64,000 nt of DNA, from contig OX345649.1 in the NCBI GenBank assembly GCA_947044365.1, positions 5,815,687 through 5,879,686 on the forward strand, in the 5' to 3' direction. This document shows positions 51,871-64,000 of this stretch, in pieces. The DNA is from Petrosia ficiformis. Lineage: Eukaryota > Porifera > Demospongiae > Haplosclerida > Petrosiidae. The notes beneath the pieces were generated by a model. The model had not been told where the DNA came from, ran no database searches, and worked only from the letters and a program-made list of their open reading frames with translations. Within the stretch, counting starts at the first letter, position 1. Each line of letters opens with the position of its first letter. The translations under genes and the position numbers were made by a program.

Positions 51871-54820
51871 ATGGAAGAGGTTAGAAGTTTATTAGTTAAT
51901 TGATTGTATTTCATTAGATTCATTCCCAGGTTTGATAACTTCCAGGTTTATAAGTAGTTTCAAATGCTGTCAAGAAGATGAGGTGTTTCTAAATGGAAAT
52001 ATAACTAGGGTATGTATTAGTATACATTCATACATCACTTTTATTTATTGTGTTTTTCTTAACAGCAACCTGCTCCACCATTTGCGTGCAAGTTTAATCC
52101 TACCTGTCTCCATGGCAACCTACTTGCTGTAGTTGATGAAGAAGGGTCTGTACGGTTGTTGGACACTCGTAAATTGACAACAGAATCACTTATTAAAGGT
52201 AACTAACCACGTAAGTGTACCCTTATCAATGTGTATACATATTTAAAGTGCAATATAGTATCATACCATGTATTAATTCTTTTAGAGTGGAGTGCTCACA
52301 AGAATGCAATATTTGATATATGTTGGGTCGCTAATAATAAATTGGTGAGTTACTAATATTATTAATCATTATATTTATATATATTATCTCTCTTTGGTCT
52401 AGGTAACTGCATCAGGTGATTCAAGTTTAATATTATGGGATGTTACTAGTAACATTGCTATCACAAAATTCAAAGGGCATATTTCTAGTGTAAAATCTGT
52501 TGATTTGATGAGTCATGAAACAGGTTTGTGTAAGAGTAATAGAGTTACAACATTAATATTGGTTTTGTTATAGATGTATTTGTGTCTGGTGGTCGAGATG
52601 GGTACATCATAGTGTGGGATACACGCTGTAATACCAAAGGTAAGACTCATTCCTAAACTAAGATAAGTCCCATTCAGACTGATTCTCAATCCATTCTTGA
52701 TTAATTAGGTTCATATCACAGACCAGTTAACATGATACAAATGGGACATTGTAAAATAGATCATGGAATAATATCAAACAAAAAAACTCCAACAAGAAGA
52801 CAAACCACTGCCAGAACACGAACAATTAATAATATATCTTTAGAGACACAGGTAAGTGAAGTAGAAAGAGTATGGAAGAAATTGTATTTATAATTACCAT
52901 TAGGTAGTTGATAAACAAAATGGTGTCACATCTGTCCTGTTTCATAAAGACAATAAGATAGCCTCTTGTGGGGCAGTTGATGGGTAAGTTATATGATATT
53001 CATTTACTTGTTAGCCTCATTCCCATTCTTACTAAAGGACTGTCAAACTCTGGGACATGAGAAGAACATATTCTAATATTACAAGTTCACCACCACCAGC
53101 TTGGTATACTTTCACTAATACTGGAGATACTCAGAGACAGTTTGGTAAAGATAAAACTAATTTATATTCTTAAGAGTGATGAATTATTATTCTCATAGGA
53201 TTCACATCACTAATATCAGATTGTTATGAATCATGTTTATATGCTGGATGTATGGATAACATGTAATGTGATTATAACATGTATTACCTTTTTGTATTAA
53301 TACAGTATCTTGTATATTAGTGTATATGTTTATGATAGTACTCGGCTCAAAACTAAACCAGGTAATTATATAATTATTATTATACAATGTGTTGTTATGT
53401 ATTAATAATTATAGTGAAGGCTTTTAGTGGACATCAAAATTCAACATTTTATGTCAAATTGGATATAAGTTGTTCAGGAAGGTAAACATACATACACACC
53501 ACATTACAGTTCAATTAATTTATATTATTTAATAGGTTTCTATTGTCTGGTTCTAGTTGTGGTAATGCATTCATATGGGATATTGATAATCCTCTCACTC
53601 CACCCTCAATATTAACCGGTCATACTAAAGAGGTTACTGCAGTAGCATGGAATCCTAGCCAATTAGATAAAGTAAGTCATGAGATTATCACATGACTTAT
53701 TGTTACTTATTCCCTCAGATTGTAACATGTTCAGATGCTTGTGACATCAGAATATGGTAAATTATAATAATTATAATAATAATAATAATGTACTGGTTTA
53801 TTATACAATAGGAGATTATATAATGAACAGATAAAGTGTGGTCATAATTATATCGGATTTGCTAAGGACTATACTGGACAAGGTAATATTATGTAACTAT
53901 AATAATGCTATATGTATATATATGTATATACATGTATTATACATGCAAGGGTAAGATTCTGTGCCACTGATACATTAATCACTCGAAAACACGTTTTAAT
54001 CACTATAGAGATTGTGTTTTGCACTCATAAGCTATGAATATTAATTAGCAGTTATCACTCACTTTGTATATAGATTGTGTCACATTATCATATGTGATTA
54101 TGAGTAAGAAAATCAGTCACTTGGGATATAATCATTTGATCAAACTCTTTATATTTAAATGCTAACTATTTAGTGATTTCATGCAGCAAGTTAGCTCAAT
54201 TTGGTGATTAGAATTCACGAGTAGTGACCAAATTTTGTTGAGTTTCTGTGTAAAATAACTGAACTAGTGTTTGAAGATAGGTTATGATGAAATTATTATT
54301 TCACAAGTAATTGATTTTCTTATTCATAGTTACATATATTTATATACATTATACAGAACATATCAAAGGTTCTGAGGTGATAGAAAAATATCATCAAACC
54401 CATGATATTCATATCTCTTTGAAAACTAATCAACCAATTCTAAGATCTGTGGAGAATACCATATCACCACTTAATACTCTATTATCGGACCTACCCACAA
54501 AATGTAAAATGTCTGGTAAAACTTTAACAAACTTTAGTGACAAAAGTGACTGTATCGAGGATTATATTGGTGAAAACTGTTGCCATAGAAACTCACCAGA
54601 GAGTGTTACTACTTGTATTAAAAGACCACTAAGTCACACTGCTGTTAGTACAAAGAGATGCCGTGTTTCTGATTCAGTATTTAAATCTGAGACAACACAA
54701 ATATCGAGAAAAACTAAAAACCAACATTCACAAAAACGTAGAAAGAAAGACACGTCTACTAGAATGAGTGGAAAGATTGATAATTACTTGAAACACATTA
54801 ATAACTTAAATATGTTTTAA
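51871..54820 (+). CDS. DTL: CDT2/DTL substrate receptor of CRL4 ligase
   Basis: CDT2 targets CDT1, p21 and SET8 on chromatin-bound PCNA to CUL4-DDB1. WD40 exons are clear: PAPPFACKFNP, VVDEEGSVRLLDT, EWSAHKNAIFDICWV, TASGDSSLILWDV, SGGRDGYIIVWDTRC, GAVDGTVKLWDMRR, FSGHQNSTFYVKLD, GHTKEVTAVAWNPS and CDIRIWRL. A basic, low-complexity C-terminal exon (54354-54820) ends in KIDNYLKHINNLNMF, resembling a degenerate PIP-type motif. The first exon is uncertain: ATG 51871 works only with a weak donor (A|GTTTAT at 51886) joined to the exon beginning near 51931. There are about 12 exons. Stop TAA at 54818-54820, 23 bp from the next gene's stop. Confidence 0.86.
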
Positions 54821-54843
54821 AAAAGAGTTTATGTCACATGATC

Positions 54844-55817
54844 TCAAGACTCTAGTAAAGTATTCTTCAATTTTTTTTGTTCTTCTAAAGTAAATCCTGC
54901 AGACACAAGATACTTGGACACAGACCCATACCTACAAGACAGGGACCTATTAATAGATTGGACTAGAATATCAAAACAAACCTCATTTGTAATTGATTAA
55001 GCATATCTCTCATTGTTTCTGGTTTAGCTAAAGAGAATTCAATACTTACACCAAATTCTGAACTCAATTGCTGGATGAGGTCATCTCTCACTTGATTCAA
55101 TTCTTCCTATATATATTCAAAGGTTTATCATCATGAGACAAGACTAATGTTTGATACCTGTGATTTAGCATAATCATTTATAATTATTTCTTCTTCCACA
55201 TCAAGACAAGACAATATCAGAGCAGTTATCATTCCAGTACGATCCTTTCCATGAGCACAGTGAATCAATAAAGGTAGGTTCATAGGATTAATAATAACAC
55301 GAAGGATATCGGCTACAACAAATTTTCCATACTCCAGTAGATCAATGTAATGTTGTGATAAAGTTTGTTTATTAACTATAAGATACACGTATAGTTTAGC
55401 AAGATAACTAGTACCCAATAACAAATCGATAGGATATAATATAACAGACAGCCATCGTATCAACAAGTTTACTTTCATTACAAGAGACCACACATACTGA
55501 AGTGTATACATATTGAATAGGTATAATTGACCAATACTTCTCTCCGATGTTGGGCCAATCTCTTTCACTACTCTTTCTTTAACGATACAAGGTGTGTACA
55601 TATCTTGTAATGGTTTTTGTCTATTTCTAGCATATTTTGATTTTCCTCTGAGATCAATAACGGTTTTGATACCTAGCTGTTGAAACATGGACTTATCTCT
55701 TGAAGTAATATTATCAGGTCTAGCTGAGCGGTACAATAAACCATCTTTCAGTCTTTGACCACTTCTATTTGTAATACCAACTCCTCCAGCTTGTCTAAAG
55801 TTGAGAATAGCCTCCAT
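54844..55817 (-). CDS. Y_phosphatase3-type tyrosine phosphatase, copy 1
   Basis: Three exons (55158-55817, 54982-55106, 54844-54931) splice to 290 residues. Starts NFRQAGGVGITNRSGQRLKDG, then LLYRSARPDNI and KTVIDLRG. The catalytic P-loop is HCAHGKDRTGM (Cys and Arg of CX5R present), as in PF13350-type phosphatases related to bacterial and fungal enzymes. A long hydrophobic insertion (YVWSLVMKVNLLIRWLSVIL and following) sits before the P-loop and may pack on a membrane. The C-terminal exon has YGSVSKYLVSAGFTLEEQ. Tandem paralogue of the next gene; both keep identical exon lengths 2 and 3. Substrate unknown. Confidence 0.85.
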
Positions 55818-55872
55818 TTGTCACAATCAGTTATTAAGTAATAATTTAATAATAGTTAATTAAGAATTATAA

Positions 55873-56946
55873 TTATGCCTCTAATAGTACACTTTTCAGC
55901 TTGTCCTGTTCATCTCTTGTGAAATTAGTAGTCAGTAGATACTCTGATATTGATCCATACCTGTATACAATATGAGATTGATATAAAACAAGATTGATTG
56001 AAACTATTTTTACAAACCTCTTGTTTATTTCATGTAAAACATCTCTCATTGTCTGGGCCTTAGCCTGAGTGCACTCATACCGAAACCCATATCTATCTAC
56101 TATCTCCTCATACACTCGTTGTCGTATACAAGCCAATCCAGTCTATATAATTTTATATGATAGATTTTAAAATGTGGAATACAGGAAATTAAATTATCAT
56201 TCTTTACATACCTGACAAATACAACAGCTGCTTACCTCAGACTCTGTAAAATCATTAATAATAATATCTTCATCCACTTCTAAGCAGCTTAATATAACAG
56301 CTATTAACACACCAGTACGATCTTTACCATGCGCACAGTGTATTAATACTGGAAAATTTTCCTTCTGCGTTAAAAGCTGAAGTATATCTTTTATAACAGG
56401 TTTATTATATTCCAGTATATCCACATATTGTCGAGAAATTGTCTGTTTATTAATAACTAATTTGACAAACAATTTGACAAAGAGCTGACTCCCAAATATC
56501 CAGTCAATTATCAGGAGAAGAAAGGAACTCCAGCGTAATATGAAGTTTAACTGTCCAAATATGTACCATATCCAATTCATAGTCCACATGCTAACTAGGT
56601 AACGATAACCAACGAAATCAGAATCATCTCTATTACTATTCCCTTTTCTTCTGCCCCATCGTAACGAAGGTTTCATCTTCTTTATTTTACCATGTTTTAG
56701 TACATAAGGAGAATATATATCATCTAATAACTTCTCACCATCTGCTCTCTCATATTCTGTTTGTGTTCTCAAATCTATTATTGATTTGACGCCCAGCTGT
56801 TGAAAGAGAGCTCTATCCTTCACAGTAATGAAATCAGTCCTAGAAGAACGAAACAATAGCCCATCTTTCACTTTTTGACCTTGTTTGTTTGTCAAACCAA
56901 GACCCCCTGCTTGTCTGAAGTTTGGTAGGTTCTCGAAAACAGCCAT
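55873..56946 (-). CDS. Y_phosphatase3-type tyrosine phosphatase, copy 2
   Basis: Exons 56236-56946, 56018-56142 and 55873-55960 splice to 307 residues. Same order as copy 1: NFRQAGGLGLTNKQGQ, SIIDLRTQTEYE, hydrophobic insertion (WYIFGQLNFILRWSSFLLLI), P-loop HCAHGKDRTGV, and a C-terminal YGSISEYLLTTNFT. The protein is clearly diverged from copy 1, so the duplication is old, unlike the fresh copies elsewhere in this window. The start at 56946 is 89 bp from the start of the cycloisomerase homologue on the other strand. Confidence 0.86.
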
Positions 56947-57035
56947 CTGCTAATTAATTAAAATTTACGACCTCTCCTCTCACTCCACTTACATACATGC
57001 ATGCATGTTGACCTCCTTCCAGCTCCACCTTAACA

Positions 57036-57822
57036 ATGGCATTCCCAAGTAAGAGGTTTGGTGAGAAAATTGTGTTAGGATATATATACTCCAGTATGGA
57101 TGTTAATAGTGGCTGTTATAGTAAAGTGGAAATTATATGAATCATATCAATCAAATGATTATATTAGTTTGGGTTTAGTGTTAATATCTCCATGTCTCTT
57201 TCTACCTCTTGTACTCGCAGATAAAGATGAGAATCTGTTGTCACTACATCAACGATATAGTTTTAAAGCTAATGTTTTCATTGGCATATTGAGTTATCTT
57301 GGAAATCATTTTTACACTCATTATTTCTACAATGTTCTTGGAATGCGTTACACGGGACCACTTGCTAGTGGTTTTCAAATAAACCAAGTCCCAGTTTCAA
57401 TGTTCCTAATGACTCATGTATACTTTCTCTCTTATCATGTCATAGTGACAAAACTATTACGATTACTAGTTAACATATGTGATAACAAACTATATCAAAA
57501 CATTGGTATGGCTTCTGGTGTTATAGTTTTTGCAATTCTAACCGCATTCCTGGAAACATACACTATCAGTAACTTTCCATACTACACATATCCGGATTAC
57601 TATACAATGTTAACAAAAGGATCAGTATTCTACAGCTTGTTTCTTATTGTGACCTTTCCTCTATTTTATTTTATTGACGAGAAAGAACAATATAGTATCG
57701 GTACAGTTGTTATGAATGGTTTTGGTGGGATGATGATAGTTTTACTTCTTGCTGATATTTGGCGTCTCATTTCAGGATATTTGATGGTACAAGAAGATAA
57801 CATAAAAGTTCCATATTCCTAA
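57036..57822 (+). CDS. Cycloeucalenol cycloisomerase (CPI1) homologue, apparent frameshift
   Basis: Multi-pass membrane protein closely resembling plant cycloeucalenol cycloisomerase, which opens the 9,19-cyclopropane ring of cycloartenol-derived sterols in the ER. Matching signatures are KWKLYESY, RYSFKANVFIGILSYLGNHF, THYFYNVLGMRYT, HVYFLSYHV, ETYTISNFPYY, FYSLFLIVTFPLFYFIDEKE and DIWRLISGYL, at the family's usual length and helix count. ATG 57036 starts a segment (FPSKRFGEKIVLGYI) aligning with the plant N-terminus, but it is one frame away from the main frame. The shift falls in the TATATATA tract at 57081-57088. If the upper start is not used, ATG 57100 gives 240 residues. Could be a polymorphism, assembly error or true lesion. 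No intron otherwise. Confidence 0.82.
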
Positions 57823-58240
57823 TTTGTTTAATAATAATAATTACAATGTTTTCATTAATAATTTGATCAACACAGCAGTGTTTACTTACTATAATCTTGT
57901 AATTGTGGTTTTATTGTGGTTAATTCCTCCAATAAACCACAAACATTCCAACTTGTAAAACTAGCCAAATTCATAGACATACAATACCATATATGGTCAT
58001 TTTACAAAGTTGTGTATGTGGGCTTTGATCATCAACAATACAATTTTTGTGGATTCAAATATCAATATGGAAAAATTAAAAGTTTACACTATTTTACAAG
58101 AAGGATTAAAACAAATCACAGAATTATACACTTCACTAAAATTTATAAAAATCTATTATTTGAGGAAACGATTTCTACATCACTGAAATGAAAAATGCTA
58201 CTATCAAACGTCACTATACTAATGAGTTAAAGACAATGTT
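57823..58240. other. Convergent 3' flanks
   Basis: About 420 bp between the cycloisomerase homologue (plus) and the filamin-repeat gene (minus). The long apparent frame 57916-58191 lacks an ATG start and resembles nothing known. I see nothing else. Confidence 0.55.
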
Positions 58241-60106
58241 TTACTTCTTTTCTACTGTGATTGTAAACGGACTACCACTTATTTGTGATATATCATCATC
58301 TCCATCACCCCACATGAAGTACAACTTGTACTGACCGGGATCCTTTGGGCAAAATGATGCTTCGAATGTTGATTGTTGTGTTGCTTGTAAATGCAAATCA
58401 GCTTTTGAAGGTCCTTCCATTTTAGCTCTCAAGGGACCAGCACCAGCTCCTTCTTGTGGTACAATGGATATTGTACCTAGCTGACCACATAGCATTGGAA
58501 AGTTCAAGACATCTCCACTTGCAGTAACAAGTTTGGGATTTCTTGTAGCTTCTCCAGTTATATTTGCTGTGAATGGACTGTTCTTAATACCTTTATCCCC
58601 CCATGTGACATCAATTTTGTATTCTCCTGGCGCAAGCGGTACATATGTCACCTCCATTGTACCATCCAGATTATTAAGGATATTAATTGGTTTAGGAGGG
58701 TGTGGCCCTACTATCGACACTCCGAGACTCCCTGGTCCTGCCTCATCAGGAACAGTCACCATGAATTTTACAATATCTCCTACTGCACCTTGGGATATTC
58801 CTTCACCTGATGCTATACAAAGTTCTGGTTTCACTTCTCTACCCTCACCTTCAATAGGTATAATGAAAGGACTATTTGGTAGTTCTTCCTCTCCCCATTT
58901 GACAATGAGTTGATATTCGCCAGGATCTCGGCAAGTAAATGAAACTTCTACACCTTCATCACTGGAATCATCTGCTATCAAAGTAGGTTTGGAAGGTCCA
59001 ATCATTCTCACAGCTAAAGGACCTGGCCCAGCACCTACCTCACCTTCAACAAACAATTTCAAAGTTTCACCAACATTGCCACCCTTGAGCCCATCTCCTT
59101 TGACTTTAACTTTTGAAGGATCATTAACAGTAGGACCGGTAATAGGTACATTGAAAGGACTTCCATTAACATGAGCCTCTCCCCATAGAACTCTTATAGT
59201 GTAGTCACCAGGAGCTGATGGATGGTATGTAACATCAATAGCATTGTTACCTGAATCGGTCATTTCTATAGGTTCTGCTCGTGATGGTCCTAAAATGTGA
59301 ACCCTCATTCGTGTGAAACCAGCATTCTCTTTTAGTTGTACAGTGAATCTGCAGGGTGCATCTGTTGTACCAAATTCCAGTCCAGAACCTATAGCAGTAG
59401 CTTTATCGGTGTAGCTTGCATACTTCACATTGGCAACAAAAGGACTGCCATCAATTTCTTTACCTTTCACTTTGATTTCGACTTTGTGATCTCCGGCAAC
59501 TGAAGGCGTATAATGGCAAGAGAACTGGCCTAGTCCAAGACTTTCAATATCAACAGGTTTTGATCCAGTTGGACCAATCACTTTGATGTCAATGTCCTTC
59601 TCCTGTGTATCAGGGGGACATGTTAATTGAAAGGTGCCCGGTGTGTTGACCTCCAGTGACTCAAGACCAGGACCAAAGGCAGTGATAACAGCCATTGGTA
59701 TAGGAACAGCGTCGTCTTCGGTGTTTCCTTTAGTAGGCTGTTTGGGAACTGTTGGTGGTGCTACAATATTCTCTGATTTGTTACCTCGAATATTGACAGT
59801 GTAAGAACTGACGTGGACCTTTCTCTTGGGTTTAGGTGCGACTGGTGGTGGAGTCTTCTTGCGATTTGAAGCCTTGCTCGCGAAGCTGATAACAGAATCA
59901 AAAACGTCGTTTATCTCGCTTTGTGCATCTTTAAAAGGCTTAGGAGGAGGAGGACCACCGCCAGAGTATCTTATTGCTACTGGTGCTGGTGGTGGTGGTG
60001 GCGGAGGAGGAGGAGGTGGAGGAACAGAAACTGTAGAGCTAGTAGTGGTATCAGTTATACCAAGTTCTTCAAGAAGTTTGTCAGCCTGGAAATTGATGTC
60101 TACCAT
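58241..60106 (-). CDS. Filamin-repeat protein with LD-like and polyproline motifs
   Basis: Intronless 621-residue protein. The N-terminus has an LD-like motif (ADKLLEELG, residues 8-16), a run of 12 prolines at about 29-40 and GGGPPPP at 49-55, then a basic Pro-rich linker (TPPPVAPKPKRK). Five filamin-type Ig repeats follow from about residue 137, each with the usual sequence 'GxG-L...GP...Y-P...PGxYxIxVxWGxxxxxxSPF': for example APGDYTIRVLWGEAHVNGSPF and DPGEYQLIVKWGEEELPNSPF. There is no actin-binding calponin-homology pair, so it is not a filamin; an adhesion or actin-regulatory scaffold is inferred. Lack of introns in a gene-dense, intron-rich region suggests retroposition or intron loss. 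Confidence 0.85.
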   Translation of the reverse strand: MVDINFQADKLLEELGITDTTTSSTVSVPPPPPPPPPPPPAPVAIRYSGGGPPPPKPFKDAQSEINDVFDSVISFASKASNRKKTPPPVAPKPKRKVHVSSYTVNIRGNKSENIVAPPTVPKQPTKGNTEDDAVPIPMAVITAFGPGLESLEVNTPGTFQLTCPPDTQEKDIDIKVIGPTGSKPVDIESLGLGQFSCHYTPSVAGDHKVEIKVKGKEIDGSPFVANVKYASYTDKATAIGSGLEFGTTDAPCRFTVQLKENAGFTRMRVHILGPSRAEPIEMTDSGNNAIDVTYHPSAPGDYTIRVLWGEAHVNGSPFNVPITGPTVNDPSKVKVKGDGLKGGNVGETLKLFVEGEVGAGPGPLAVRMIGPSKPTLIADDSSDEGVEVSFTCRDPGEYQLIVKWGEEELPNSPFIIPIEGEGREVKPELCIASGEGISQGAVGDIVKFMVTVPDEAGPGSLGVSIVGPHPPKPINILNNLDGTMEVTYVPLAPGEYKIDVTWGDKGIKNSPFTANITGEATRNPKLVTASGDVLNFPMLCGQLGTISIVPQEGAGAGPLRAKMEGPSKADLHLQATQQSTFEASFCPKDPGQYKLYFMWGDGDDDISQISGSPFTITVEKK

Positions 60107-60289
60107 TTTGCAAAATTACAATAGAACAAAGAAATGAAACAACTAGGGCACTTTATACCTGCACACCCATAAACCACACCTATTAATTAAAAATAATATT
60201 CAATAATAATAATAATATTTATTGAATGAAAATAGCAGATGAATAATAATTTTTGATAAAACATACTAATAAAGTATTAATGTGATATT

Positions 60290-64000
<3,711 letters not shown>

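Noticed and set aside
57916..58191. 91-residue plus-strand frame downstream of the cycloisomerase homologue
   Set aside because: No ATG start, no recognisable motif, AT-driven composition.
59826..60137. Glycine-rich plus-strand frame
   Set aside because: Antisense of the polyproline tract in the filamin-repeat gene.

Overview
This window looks like nuclear DNA of an early-branching animal, most probably a demosponge of the Amphimedon type. The evidence is gene content plus texture. Metazoan genes (LIS1, NDC80, malectin, CCT6, MED21, CDT2/DTL, PHF12, two-pore channels, a Dok-type adaptor) are cut by many very short introns of about 40-100 bp, packed a few tens of bases apart, in AT-rich DNA with abundant microsatellites and minisatellites. 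The species is inferred; nothing in the sequence names it. No rRNA, tRNA or CRISPR was recognised.

Layout. 0-10 kb: the 3' part of an AidB-like acyl-CoA dehydrogenase, two tandem PM20D2-type M20 peptidases, and a two-pore channel. 10-24.5 kb: a single-exon PARP-like ADP-ribosyltransferase, a P-loop/TPR protein sitting in the same frame just downstream of a tiny twin-cysteine protein, LIS1, ATPSCKMT, NDC80 and a PH+PTB Dok-like adaptor. 24.5-37 kb: two tandem methyltransferases, an mL58-like mitoribosomal protein, and a rearranged cluster of AKR7-type aldo-keto reductases (two intact copies, one fragment, one copy with exon loss). This cluster also holds a 173-bp satellite, two 30-bp minisatellite arrays and a fossil of the last CCT6 exon. 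37-49 kb: CCT6, malectin, RPLP2, MED21, MMAB and a second two-pore channel. 49-57 kb: an UNC93-like transporter with a relic of its last exon, CDT2, and two tandem tyrosine phosphatases. 57-64 kb: a homologue of cycloeucalenol cycloisomerase, an intronless filamin-repeat protein with LD-like and polyproline motifs, and PHF12 running off the right edge.

Organisation. Ten neighbouring gene pairs are head to head, most with start codons only 50-180 bp apart. Three of these intergenic promoters carry an NRF1-type palindrome. Two, in front of the cell-cycle genes NDC80 and CDT2, carry an E2F-type site. Convergent pairs end 19-28 bp apart, so their 3' UTRs must overlap. Several nuclear-encoded mitochondrial functions occur here (twin-Cys protein, P-loop/TPR protein, ATPSCKMT, mL58-like protein, MMAB), but they do not form one pathway.

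The most noteworthy items are the plant-type sterol isomerase homologue, with an apparent frameshift at a TA repeat; the in-frame bicistronic twin-Cys/P-loop locus; the mL58-like protein; and the minisatellites that appear to have expanded from an aldo-keto reductase intron.
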